Shown here piece by piece: positions 46,861-58,700 of a stretch of DNA of 64,000 bases (its first letter is position 1; the number at the start of each line of letters is the position of its first letter). Source of the DNA: Liquidambar formosana (Eukaryota > Streptophyta > Magnoliopsida > Saxifragales > Altingiaceae); contig CM077828.1 of assembly GCA_039720395.1 (NCBI GenBank), forward strand, positions 23,044,717 through 23,108,716, in the 5' to 3' direction. The notes under the pieces were generated by a model. The model saw only the letters and a list, made by a program, of their open reading frames with translations, had not been told where the DNA came from and ran no database searches. The translations under genes and the position numbers were made by a program.

Positions 46861-47280
46861 ATGGGAACATAACCGTGTGTGTGTGTGTATATATATATAT
46901 AATCAAATAAAAAAGGTTGCAAGCATCATAAACCATCTAAATCCTAACTATGCTAGCCCGCTAGTAAACTCAAATCATGTGCTATAACCTAATTTTTATT
47001 AACCATTTAACTGGGGAATTTAAAAAATGTGTTATTATTATTCTAAATTTAAATTATTAGATAAATATAAAATATCAAAATTAAAAGTTTCATCTCATTC
47101 GGGACTTGTACATTTAGGATATAATCGCATGGCGTGAGATTTGTATATAATATGAAATCATGCATGACATTCAATTATTTACATACAGAGTCTCATATTA
47201 TAAGATCAAATATTACGCATAACTCCGTAACATTCGATTTGATACGGTAAACACTATAAAAATAAAATGGTAGAGGTAGT
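44021..47280. other. Spacer upstream of the UGD gene
   Basis: No gene is supported. The stretch contains poly-T runs (44070-44090, 44817-44848) and TA and TG repeats (about 46834-46860 and 46876-46901). It also contains the palindrome GCCACGTGGC (46373-46382), described separately. Confidence 0.5.
46373..46382 (+). promoter_or_regulatory. G-box palindrome GCCACGTGGC
   Basis: This is the same 10 bp palindrome found upstream of the diacylglycerol kinase gene. A further CTACGTGTC lies about 30 bp on (46415-46423). It sits about 0.9-1 kb upstream of the probable UGD leader exon, so its target gene is uncertain. Confidence 0.35.
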
Positions 47281-47289
47281 AAAATACAA

Positions 47290-47476
47290 ATATAATACTA
47301 CTACAAAGGGACACTCCATTACGCCTCATAGAAGCCTGCCAGTGACAGGTGACTCCCTCTCCCTATCTTTCTCTCCCTCTGTCTCTCTCTTTCTCCCTCT
47401 TTCTCAATCCATTGAGTAGTGCCTTCCACGCTTTTGCATCACCTTTTTGGGTGCTGATTTGTGGGCATTATATCAG
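47290..47476 (+). other. Probable 5' leader exon of UGD
   Basis: A CT-rich stretch without any ATG ends at ATATCAG/GTATTA, a good donor (47477). The coding exon starts beyond TATTTCAG at 49526, so the predicted leader intron is 47477-49526 (about 2.05 kb). Leader introns are known in plant UDP-glucose dehydrogenase genes. The exact transcription start is unknown. Confidence 0.55.
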
Positions 47477-49546
47477 GTATTAACACGTTAACCTTCCTAT
47501 GTTTCTTTGAATCAAAGTTCTCTAACTGTCACTCATTTCATTTATATTCTATAAACCATGGCTTTGATCTCACTCAAACGCCTTTTGAAACCCACCGAGC
47601 ACATTGTTTCTAAACTTTGAAGCTTCCTTTTTTCACTTAGAGAAAAAAAGCTTTCGGTTAAAATCCTATATACCCCACATGCAAAAGCACTATGATGTTG
47701 ATTTTTTTCTCTCTTCTCTTTTTCTTATTTCAAAAACAGATTTTTGGTATATTCTAGAACATGGGTTTCGTTCGAAACTCAATTTTTTTAATCTGGGTTT
47801 TGGTTTATTTTTTGGAATTTCATGGGAAATATGTTGAGATATGTGTCTTTATTAGATGGGTTTTTGTGAAAAAGGAGTAGTAGAAAATGTGTTGTGAAAA
47901 ATAGTCTTTTGGTTGCTTTAGTCCTTTTGAAAACACTTTTTCCCAAAATAAGAGTTTTGTGAAACAGTGTGTGTGAACATTTGTTCTGACCTTTTTAAGT
48001 CAGCGCCATTTGTAATAGATATGGGTATTGTCAGGAAAATTGATATTGAATTTTTGTTTACTTTATAAAACTGAAATTTTATACCTTTTTATGAAATTCA
48101 ATGAGATGGGTACTGTTGGAAGTTTGATATTAATGAGTGGTCTTCGGTTTCCACAAGAGGAAGTTAGCTCAATTTCCCTTGTTTGTTACTGAAAGGTGCA
48201 TGCGTTTGAAAACGTGTTGAACGTTCCAATTCAGCTTTTAAATCTGACTTTACTTTCCTTTGTGAACATCCAGAGGGGGTAGATCTTACATGGGTTTTGG
48301 GTATATAAGGAGGTCTTGATCTCATTGTTTTTCTGTACAAGTTGTGGTCTCCCCTGTACTGTATAGATTACAAGCCCCCATCTCATATACTCTTTCCCTC
48401 TATTTTTTGGTGTCCATATTTTTTAGAAGTAAATAAAGATTCACAAGGTAATTTTGGACTGAATTTCTTACTTGGAACAATCTCGTGTGAATTTTGTTTA
48501 TGATTTCATAATCTGTCTTCATATGTAGGTTTGGCTGTTTTCTTATTCTTTGTGTGTTTAGTGTTGTCAATAAGTACTTATTAAGAATTAATGATCTGTT
48601 TGCATATATAAGTTTGGTTGTTTTCTTCTTCTTTCTTTATGTGTACTCAAGAAGAATATATGTTGTTGTAGAGGTATATGTGTTCCCATTTGCTAATTTA
48701 GTTCTATTAATCACTTGGGCTGTTTGATCCAAAATCATGTGTGAGAATTTCTTGGTTCTGTTTTTCAAGACCATTCTTGATTTGAAACAAGAAATCTTTC
48801 ATGTATGACCAAACTTCACTGTTCTGTGATCATTTTTACATTGGGGTTACCTTTCCTTTTTAGATAGATCTTTTGTGCTATAAATTAAGCAATTCTTTGC
48901 TTGATCGGTGAGGAGACATTTTGAATTCTAGCCATTTAGCCATATGTGTATTTCATGTGAACTATGGATTTTTCTTTCTATTTAAATACAAAAGCCGTCT
49001 GTTGTCCATTTTTTGTTTGTATCTTTAATCATTGCTTTTCCCATATTATAAAACATCCAGTTTATTTGATTTCTTAGAGACAAAACCAACCATCAAGCCC
49101 TTCATTTCGATTCCCATTCTAATGCAGTTGCTTCAGTTCATGTTTTTGTTAGTCTCCATTTCGTGCTTCTTTTTAACTTGGACAACAAAAGCGCTTTAAT
49201 TTAACCGCCCAGCTAATAGGACTTTTTTTTTATCCTGTAATCTAGAGGGGAATTATTTTTTTCAAATGATTTTTTAAAGCAAACTAAACTCTTTAAATTT
49301 ATGGGAAATAATTTATGTGGAAACAGATTGAGCCTAAACTTGAATTTGAATTCAACTGAATTTCATTTAGGCAGTCTATTTGATGCTTCAGCACTTCATT
49401 ACCATATTCCATCTATGCCTCAGTCAGACTCTAAATTTCAATATCTTCCCAATTGAATTTAGATATAAACAGAGCTCCCTCAAAAATGGTTTCTATAGCC
49501 TGATTTATGACGTGTTCCTATTTCAGCATTTTGATAACAGAAGAAA

Positions 49547-50989
49547 ATGGTGAAGATCTGTTGCATTGGAGCTGGATATGTTGGGGGTCCTACCATGGCA
49601 GTCATTGCACTCAAGTGCCCCTCAATTGAAGTTGTTGTTGTTGACATCTCTGTTTCTCGGATCATGGCCTGGAACAGTGACCAGCTCCCCATTTATGAGC
49701 CGGGTCTGGATGAAGTGGTAAAGCAGTGTCGAGGAAAGAACCTCTTTTTCAGTACTGATGTGGAGAGACATGTCGCGGAGGCAGACATAATCTTTGTTTC
49801 AGTTAACACCCCAACGAAAACTCGGGGCCTTGGAGCTGGCAAAGCTGCAGACCTGACATATTGGGAGAGTGCAGCCAGGATGATTGCTGATGTGTCGAAA
49901 TCCAACAAGATCGTTGTTGAGAAATCAACAGTTCCAGTGAAAACAGCCGAGGCGATTGAAAAAATTCTGTCTCACAACAGCAAGGGCATCAAGTACCAAA
50001 TTCTCTCAAACCCAGAATTTCTTGCTGAGGGAACTGCAATCCAAGACCTTTTTAACCCTGACCGGGTTCTAATTGGAGGGAGGGAAACCCCTGAAGGCCA
50101 AAAGGCAATCCAAGCATTGAAAAATGTTTATGCTCATTGGGTGCCTGAAGACAGAATCCTTTCAACCAATCTCTGGTCGGCTGAGCTCTCGAAGCTAGCC
50201 GCCAATGCCTTCTTGGCTCAGAGGATTTCATCTGTCAATGCCATGTCGGCACTCTGTGAGGCAACTGGGGCTGATGTTTCACAGGTTTCCCATGCTGTTG
50301 GGAAGGATACCAGAATTGGGCCTAAGTTCCTTAATGCCAGTGTTGGTTTTGGGGGCTCCTGCTTTCAGAAGGACATTCTCAACTTGGTCTATATTTGCGA
50401 GTGCAATGGCCTTACCGAAGTTGCGAATTACTGGAAACAAGTCATTAAAGTGAACGACTACCAAAAAAACCGATTTGTGAACAGGGTAGTTTCCTCAATG
50501 TTTAACACAGTTTCTGGTAAGAAGATTGCCATCCTTGGGTTTGCCTTCAAGAAGGACACTGGTGACACTAGAGAAACTCCAGCTATTGATGTGTGCAAGG
50601 GTTTATTGGGGGATAAGGCACACTTGAGCATCTATGACCCCCAGGTCACTGAGGATCAGATTCAGAGAGATCTTTCTATGAACAAGTTTGATTGGGACCA
50701 CCCCATTCACCTCCAGCCAATGAGTCCAACCTCCGTGAAGCAAGTGAGCGTGGTTTGGGACGCTTACGAGGCAACGAAAGATGCTCATGGGATCTGCATT
50801 CTTACTGAGTGGGACGAATTCAAGAAGCTTGACTACAAGAAGATTTTTGACAGCATGCAGAAGCCTGCATTTGTGTTTGATGGAAGGAACATTGCGAATG
50901 TTGAGAAGCTGAGGGAGATTGGATTCATCGTGTACTCAATTGGGAAGCCTTTGGATCCATGGCTTAAGGACATGCCTGCCATGGCATAA
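49547..50989 (+). CDS. UGD: UDP-glucose 6-dehydrogenase
   Basis: This cytosolic enzyme oxidises UDP-glucose to UDP-glucuronate with two NAD+, feeding pectin and hemicellulose synthesis. The 480-residue frame is uninterrupted and has the usual plant length. The Rossmann NAD-binding motif GAGYVGGPT is at residues 8-16. [10 protein letters not shown] (about 126-135), [14 protein letters not shown] (about 155-168) and [14 protein letters not shown] (about 220-233) follow. The catalytic cysteine is at 272 in [14 protein letters not shown], and the UDP-binding C-terminal domain contains [15 protein letters not shown]. The start (AAGAAAATGG) has good context and follows a probable acceptor by about 20 bases. 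The end, [13 protein letters not shown], is typical of plant UGD. No damage was seen. Confidence 0.98.
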   Translation: MVKICCIGAGYVGGPTMAVIALKCPSIEVVVVDISVSRIMAWNSDQLPIYEPGLDEVVKQCRGKNLFFSTDVERHVAEADIIFVSVNTPTKTRGLGAGKAADLTYWESAARMIADVSKSNKIVVEKSTVPVKTAEAIEKILSHNSKGIKYQILSNPEFLAEGTAIQDLFNPDRVLIGGRETPEGQKAIQALKNVYAHWVPEDRILSTNLWSAELSKLAANAFLAQRISSVNAMSALCEATGADVSQVSHAVGKDTRIGPKFLNASVGFGGSCFQKDILNLVYICECNGLTEVANYWKQVIKVNDYQKNRFVNRVVSSMFNTVSGKKIAILGFAFKKDTGDTRETPAIDVCKGLLGDKAHLSIYDPQVTEDQIQRDLSMNKFDWDHPIHLQPMSPTSVKQVSVVWDAYEATKDAHGICILTEWDEFKKLDYKKIFDSMQKPAFVFDGRNIANVEKLREIGFIVYSIGKPLDPWLKDMPAMA

Positions 50990-52980
50990 GATGATTTTCC
51001 TTCTTGTGAGGTCAGAAGCCAGAAGCGAAACTTTCTGAGATGCAGTTTAATTCTTTGATGATTCTTTTTCCCTGGTGTATCTTACTCTTTACCTTTACTC
51101 TGTCTGGCCTTAGAATTATGGTATAGTAGTTTCTCTTACATTGTCTTTGAGTCGAAAACCTCATGTTATATTTACCTGGTTTCATTTTCTGGTGTCATAA
51201 ATAATTAAGGGAAGTTTCTGAAATGGTTTTTATCTCTGTGTTAATTCTGTCATCAGTTGTGTTCCATTGTTCTTGACTTTCAACTGAAATTTTCGCGAGA
51301 AAGTTTCAACAAAGTTTTAACAGTTGCATTCTCCCCGGTTTCTGGTCAATTGCATAACACTTCAATTCATTGTCAGCAAGTTAGGGAATTAGGTGAGCTT
51401 GCATCTTTTAGGATTCCAACTTTTCTTTCTTTTCCTTGGTCTTGGCTGCAACCCAACAGGTAAGATTTCCATGATGAAACAATACAGAAGGAATTGAAAA
51501 GGTGTATTGATGAATCATTGAAGATGAGAGTTGAAACAACTAAAATTGACTCAAAGAGTAGTACATTCCAAAGAATAGAATAGTTAGACATGAAAGTGAA
51601 AACAAGAAAAAAGGAGAAATGGATCAATAGGCCTTTTGTGAGTCAAAATTTCGGCCAACAATTGACTGCGTATGGAATCTGTAAATTTCTCCGGGTTGGG
51701 GGAGGAGAATGGTATTTTCCTTTTTAGGGTAAGCTTCTGTCACCCACATGGACTAGGCCCATGAGAACCATTTACTGGCATTCCCCACAGGGTACTGTAT
51801 TGTAGGAGTGAAAACAAGTTGGGCACCACATATCAATATGAATACAAAGCATATGGAGAGCGGAAGGCACCGCACATCCACACCAAGTAAGCCAATTGTG
51901 TTGCACCGCGCAGAAAAAATGCTCGCATGAACACCCGATTTTTCTGGGGGCCAACACAATTGGCCTATTGTTTGAGCTACAGTGGCTTCCGCCGGCGATC
52001 AGTAATATGCAGGTGGGTTGGATTGGCTGGTCAACAATCTCAGACTCAACCCCAAATTCATCACCCAATCAGCTGCCAGAAAGGCAAAAACCTAATGGCA
52101 GTGCTAAAGCCATCGGTTTTGCATACCGGTACATGTGGTGCATTCATTTTTTCTATTAAAAAAACAAAAACAAACTCATTTTTCAATTTAATTACAAATA
52201 TGTCACTACCACATCATAACTCTGAAACATATCATTTCCCAAAAACCTAAACGAACCCCCGAAACATATCATTTCCTGAAAACCTAAACCAACCCAAAGT
52301 TAGAGTGGGCCACTTAGGGCTTTAGTTTGGATCAACCCAGGTTGCATACTTTCATACCAAAGCTTGGCCTTGCATTTAAATCAACTGGGTCACCAGAGTC
52401 TGGCAGAAAATCACTATATTGGGTTTGGAGTAGATGGTTGGCCGAAAAGAGCCCCCAGAGTCTGCCATAATTAGGCTAAAACCTTAGCAAAACATGGGGG
52501 AAGAAGAAAAAAAACAGAAGGGCTGAAAGTTTGGTCAGGTTGCAGCAGTGGGACATTAACAAACTCCACCAAATTCAACCTTAGTTAGGATGAGTGTAAG
52601 GTCAAAGTCCAATTGCAAGTGGGAAGGAAGGCAAAAAAAATAAAAATAAAATAAGAACATGAGAAGACTTCATTGAGTTGTTAGTTGTTACTTTCAAAGT
52701 AAAATCAAACTTCCGTAGAAGAAAACAAGAATGAGGCTGAAATGAAATCTGCCCCATTGTAAAGAGGGAGTCGTAGTAGCAAAAATCAAATGGTTCTATT
52801 TATTTATTTCTTTATTTTGATGTGAGGGATCATTGTCTGACTTAATAGTAAAAGTCTTAGGTTACCCAATGCAAAAGCACAAGTTCCAAATCTTGAGGGC
52901 GTGGACATTTTTATTTTTATTTTATCTTTCTTTTTAGTTTTTTTATTTTTTTTTATTTTAATGTTGTGTTATAGAAAAAA
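50990..52980. other. UGD 3' region and spacer
   Basis: The first 200-300 bases are probably 3' UTR. Beyond, several 80-110 codon open frames at 51753-52250 overlap on both strands and show no domain. A 38 bp tandem duplication (GAAACATATCATTTCC start) lies at about 52223 and 52261. A degenerate tRNA-like phrase (AAGTTCCAAATCTTGAGGGC at about 52881) may be an eroded SINE. Confidence 0.45.
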
Positions 52981-53001
52981 AAATTATATATATATATATA
53001 T

Positions 53002-53387
53002 GGGAAGGGTTTCGTTGACACCTGGTATAAAACTTTTTACACTTACACCTATAAATATCTTTTTACAAAAATCATATTTCGTCAATCAAATCGTTGGATT
53101 ATATATTCTTATCATACACGTCAAGCATGTCAAATTTCAAGTTAATCGAATATTGGGAAGTGTTTCATCTGTAAACTTACATTTCTTTTAATAAATAAAA
53201 CTTTAATTTCGAGCACTTTATGGATGACATAGCTCCTAATCTCCGATTAATTTGAAATTCGACATGCATGACATACATGATAGAATATATAATCCAACAG
53301 TTGAATTAGCAAAATATGATTTTTATAGAAAAATATTGACGGATGTAAGTGTAAAAAGTTTTACATTAGATATCAACGGAATCCTCC

Positions 53388-53390
<3 letters not shown>
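53002..53390. mobile_element. Long fold-back element flanked by TA microsatellites
   Basis: The left end, TGGGAAGGGTTTCGTTGACA, pairs with the right end read inward, TGGGAGGATTCCGTTGATAT. The arms stay similar for about 150 bp, including AAAACTTTTTACACTTACA and TTGGATTATATATTCT. TA repeats lie directly outside on both sides (52984-53001 and 53391-53422). The internal order of words matches the element at 43634-44020, so the two are distant relatives. Confidence 0.85.
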
Positions 53391-53422
<32 letters not shown>

Positions 53423-53424
<2 letters not shown>

Positions 53425-55480
53425 TGTGTATTATAGATGACAAAAAAAAAATACTAAAAACTTATAATAAAAGTGCTATTATTAACGGCAGTTTCAGCAC
53501 TATTAGCAATAGTGCTTTCATTTTTATCTTTTTTTTCCTTTTCTATACGGCATTTTGTTGCCTGTCAAAATAAAAAATGGCGGCTTTTGAACTAGGTCAC
53601 CATAATCTACCCTTCTAAAGGACCACAGATCCTTGCATGGGACCCACCCCACCACCGCTAGGTAGGTCCAACTCTAAAGTCATTCTTTCACACCTCTCTT
53701 TCACTGTATGAGATAGTCTCGGTTTTGGGTTACCCCTCAAGGCTTTACAGCGCCTCTTGCAAGTTGGAGGATGGGAGTCTATATGTATGACCACGACCCT
53801 CTCTAACAAAGTGAAGTGAAACCAAGTACATGACTTTGTCACCTCACCTCACCTACTGAAGAGATTTGTTGGACAATTGATCTGTTGAGCTATTGGTAAC
53901 TACAAACAATCTTCTAAAAAGATGAAAGAAAACTAAGAGAAAATCCAATTTCAACTCCAATGTTTCATGCTGTTAATTCAAGTAATGAAAAAGCATATAC
54001 CAGCTAAGCCACGAAGTTGTACGGTAGGTTCAATTGTTGCGTACACTTTTATGTTTATCATATCACACGTAAGAGATAAATTCAAAATTCTAATTTCTGT
54101 TATTTTCTCTTCCCTCATTTTTTCAGCAACCAAACATGCATACCAAAAGGATTAAACCCCAATAAACCTACACCAAATATTTGTACATGGGCTTAGTTAA
54201 GTAGAGCTTTATGTTTTATCATGACCCACTAAATCAAAAATCTAACACTAAAAAAAGTTTACTTCTCTTTTTACCTAACCAAAAAAATAAAAGACTTATC
54301 TTTTCACTATAAATAAATAAATAAATGATAACACTGCTTTATTAATAATCACATTAGTTGTTTGAGTGAATGATTTTATCTTAAAACTCTTGGAAAAACA
54401 TTAATATCCATTTATTGATACTAGATATAGCACATGTGCGTTGCACGTGAATAGTTTTTAAATAATATTAGTTATACAAAATAATAAATACATAAAAATT
54501 TTATATTTTTTCATAAAAGATAAAGTTTAAAATTCAAAAGTACATTTTTTTTTATTATTATAATCAAAATTGTCAACGAAAGACTAAAAACTCTTTAGAT
54601 ATACATTCATAATTTTTTTTCTTCATAAGACGGAATATTTAAAGAGTTTATATTCATATATATTATCATGCAACTTCATATATAGTTGCTCTATGAAAAA
54701 AGAATTTAAGTAAGAATTTAACTTTAATTTGTTAAGAGTTTGAGTTAAAATCTAACTTTCATTTGTTACCAAATGATAAGAATGTTTAATATGTGTTTCA
54801 ATTAAAGAAAAAATAGATATGTATTTTTCTTTTTTAAATTAAGGGTATACTGGTCGTTCAAAAGTTTTTCTAAGATTCAGTATTTTATAGGTAGTATAGA
54901 TATAGATTTAAGGAGATTAAAGGTAATAAGAATATATTCTATCGATTGTCAAAAAAATAAAGAAAAATAAAAATAAATAAATAAATAAATAAGCCAACCA
55001 ATTTTAAGTGCTTATGAGCGCTAAGGATAAAAAGAGGTTTTGTCAAATGAAAAATCAATGTTTTGACCACTACCACTCAAAAGAGGGAGAATTAGTGCTA
55101 CAAAGGTGGTTTGTCTAATGAAAATGCAATGCCTTGAGCAACTCAATAGAAGAGGAAAAAAAAGGGACCATACATGGCTTCCCCTCTTTCTAATCCTCCA
55201 CTTATTTTTTACCACGTATCATACATTGTTGAAAAAATATGTATTCAAGCACACAAAACAAGTGGATATACAATCACGGACATATAGGTATTAGATACAC
55301 TACATTCATATTTATATTCATATACGGATACATTGATATAAACATGTGTTCATAATTATGTAAATACGAAAATGCATACATAAAAGTGTTTTCTATCCTT
55401 TTGGGAAAAAAGGAAAAATAAAAAAATACGTTTCATTATTATGATTATAATAAGAAAAACTTTTTTCTAAGGAGCGCTTG
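53423..55480. other. Spacer upstream of the LRR gene
   Basis: No gene is supported. The block at about 54418-54910 starts ACTAGATATAGCACATGTGC and ends GGTAGTATAGATATAGATTT, an arrangement common in old dispersed plant repeats. The rest is AT-rich. Confidence 0.45.
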
Positions 55481-55485
55481 CAGGT

Positions 55486-55493
55486 ACACGTGT
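55486..55493 (+). promoter_or_regulatory. G-box ACACGTGT upstream of the LRR gene
   Basis: This perfect palindrome lies 217 bp upstream of the start codon, with a related CTACGTGTACG about 35 bp downstream (55521-55531). It is a likely bZIP or bHLH binding site in the promoter or early leader. Confidence 0.45.
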
Positions 55494-55709
55494 GGCGAGG
55501 GTCCAGTGTCTATCCGCGTCTACGTGTACGCGCTTTTCTTTTTAACTCATAACATTCGTCCTTGACTCGCAGTCCCACACAAAAATCTCCGCCATTTTTC
55601 CTCTTCCATTTCTCTACAGGGCTCCATCTTTCGTAAAACCTCCGATGAACCCATTCCTTTGAATTCTTGCTTTTCCCTCGATTGCAATCATCAACGGAGG
55701 TTGACGACG

Positions 55710-58700
55710 ATGGGGTGTTGCAGCAGCAGCAACGCCGATTCCAAAGCGAGCAGGATGGCTCGCTGGCGATCGACCGGCATTGTTGCTTTACGTGACTGCA
55801 AATTGAAGGCAATCTCTCTCTCTCTCTCTATATATATATATTTATGTATTACATGCATATGTTTTGGTGGATGAGACTTTTTTTATTGATATATGAATAA
55901 ATCGTGAAGACTTTTGGTTTGGTTTTGAGGGGAATTTGTATTGACATAACTGCTCGATTTTGTTGGGAGTTGTTTGTGGGTTTTGTATTATATGATTGAA
56001 GACTGATTATGCTGCAGATGATGAGTAGTTTTTTGTGTCAATTTTGCTTACAATCATCATCATCACCATCTTTACATAATATCTGTCAATGCAAGCTTCA
56101 GTTAGCTATTGAACTCTAATACTTTAACTTTTGTCAAAAAGAAAATAATTATTTCTACTGATATTGAGGACAAATATACATGGAGGGCAGTCCCTATATC
56201 GCGTAAATTTGTGAAAATCATACTTTAGTAAAGGGAAATTTTTTCCCCCCATTTTATATATGTACAAGTATATGTATATGTGAATGAATATGTATGTTTG
56301 TATGTGTGTGCATGGATGGATGTTCAGGTTAAAACCCGACGATCGATGTGGCAGGTGTGTTTCTATTTCCTTAAAGGGATGTTCAAATTGAGGGACTTTG
56401 TTTTTTAGTTCAATTTCAACATGGAGTTGTTCCAATGTAGTGTATGGTAAGTGTCAGAACTATGCCAGCTTAATATTGGCTAGTTGAGATAGACACCATG
56501 TGTGGCATTGAAAAATCACATCACTTAATTTAGTTGTAACCAGTGCCCTTTGTTTTGATACTTTTTGATGATCTCTTTTTTTGTCAGGTATCCAACATGA
56601 ATCCAAAATGGTATCCATCTAGATAAGGTACCGTCATTAAATGGGCTGTAAGTTCGGGTTTGGGTTCTTTCACAAACAGGTCATTTGATTTGTTGGCATT
56701 TAAGAGAGAATAATTTTGTGTCTTTCTTCTAGCTTAAATGTAATATAGAATAAGATGATTAGGTTTTAAGTTCTGTTTCTTTGACTTCTCAATTGGGTTG
56801 ATATTGCTTACATGGATAAGTATTTCAACCTACTCAGTTAACATTTTTGTATCTTTCATCTGTCTCATGCTTGTATATTAGTAGAAATGCTTTCAAAAAA
56901 TTGATGGGTGATGGGTAAGTGGGTAGTAGTGTTATGTGTCTTATTTTATTACATAGACATGCATTCCGCAAGTCCATTGTATCCAAGTTATTCAAAAAAA
57001 AAAGAAAAAAAAAAAAAAGAGGTCCATTGCATACAGTATATCTATGCATAGGATAATAGGATCGATAGCATCATGAATGGGTAGGTGTCACTTTAAGTAA
57101 AAATTATAGTATAAAAAATATGGATTAATACAACACTGGTCGTAAAAGCGCAAAAGCTTACGTGGCAATAATAGAGTGAGCTTATGAGAAATCACAAGGT
57201 ACCAGGAGATTCTGGTGGAAGCTTCTCGTGGGGACACTCGCGTACCCCATATATATATAGATGTGTGTGTGTTTCTTTGTTTATCGTAGGTACTACTGTT
57301 TATTAGTTAGTCACTAATTGTGTACTTTTTTCTTGAACAGACATTTCCAGATGAAGTTCTTGATCTGGACAGATCTGTACGCACTCTAGATTTAACACAC
57401 AATAAGTTAGGTAATGCTATTCTGTGAAGCACCTGAGTTTTTCTATTGTAATTTGTAAATTTGTAAGTCATTTTCGCCAATCTACATGATAAGGTATTTG
57501 GAAAATATAATGGAATCAGACGATCACAATATATTTAATTTTTTTTTTCAAATGGTTAATATTTATGTAAAAGAAAAGTTGTTGGGAATTTCTAAGTTTG
57601 GCCTATACTTATTATTACGTATTTCATCATCTTAGATTGGAAAGTCCATGATATTTTACTCTTTGGTTTTTTACTTGTCCTGGAAATAGTTTAGCTGTAG
57701 CCAGTAGTAATGTAAATAAATCATGCACCCAAGGTGCTGCGGAGTGGGTTCCACCAAACCAACTTGGGTGAAAGAGCCTCTTACAGGTTCTGGTCCCACA
57801 ACCTTATTTAATGATTGAAAGTTAGGAATTACTATTGAGAAATCAATTTTGGAGATTTTTTTTTAATTTATGGAGTGCATTAATTTGTCTTTTGGTTAAG
57901 TTGATTTTTCATTTCTTCTGCAGTTGATATTCCTATGGAGATCAATAAGTTAATCAACATGCAGCGCCTGGTAAGAATCACAGATCTGGGTTGTGGACAT
58001 ATGCAGTAGCGCCTTTAAAAAGTACTGTAAATATGAAATAACATTAAGACCTTTTTATCTCAACTTCCACTAGTGGCACAAGATAATGGTCAGTGACATG
58101 GTGTTTTGAGGTGTAAATATAGCTCTTCTTACTCCGAATTGAGGGCAGTTTCCCATGAATTCTTCACTTGGGTTGACAATAGATAGTTGTTTACTTTGTT
58201 AATCTCACGTGATGCACAATAATGTGAATAACATGCAGTGGCAGAACTAGGGTAGGCTTAAATTGTTTTATATCCGGACACATTTCGTCTTATAAATCAA
58301 GAAGATTATTCTAGACAGTCAAAATTGGTATCAGCTGTGTGTGATTGAAGAGGAACTGCATCATGCCTTTCTCAAAAGCTGCATGTCTGACTGCAGCATT
58401 GAACATTCTTGATTTAAAAATTCAAACATCACTGAAGTAAATAAATTTCTTGGATTCTTACTAGCTTAGGATTGAATGTAAAGAGTGATTAAAAAGATTA
58501 TTAGAAAGGATCTTACCATATCAAAAAGAAAAGATTGATGAGCAAGAGAGAGAATTATACTTGAAGAGAAAACTAGGGAGAGTTAATGGAAGATTTAATG
58601 GAATATTTTCATTAATTGTAGCAAAAGTCATTGGTAACCGTTATAAGGGTTTCCCAGACAAACATAGTGGGGTGTGCCCCACCTTACAGGTTTGGGCCCC

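Noticed and set aside
49480..50788. Several open frames antisense to or shifted within UGD
   Set aside because: They are mirror or out-of-frame readings of the conserved dehydrogenase sequence.
51753..52250. Cluster of four overlapping open frames of 68-107 codons
   Set aside because: They overlap on both strands in different frames with no domain or coding periodicity that I can see.
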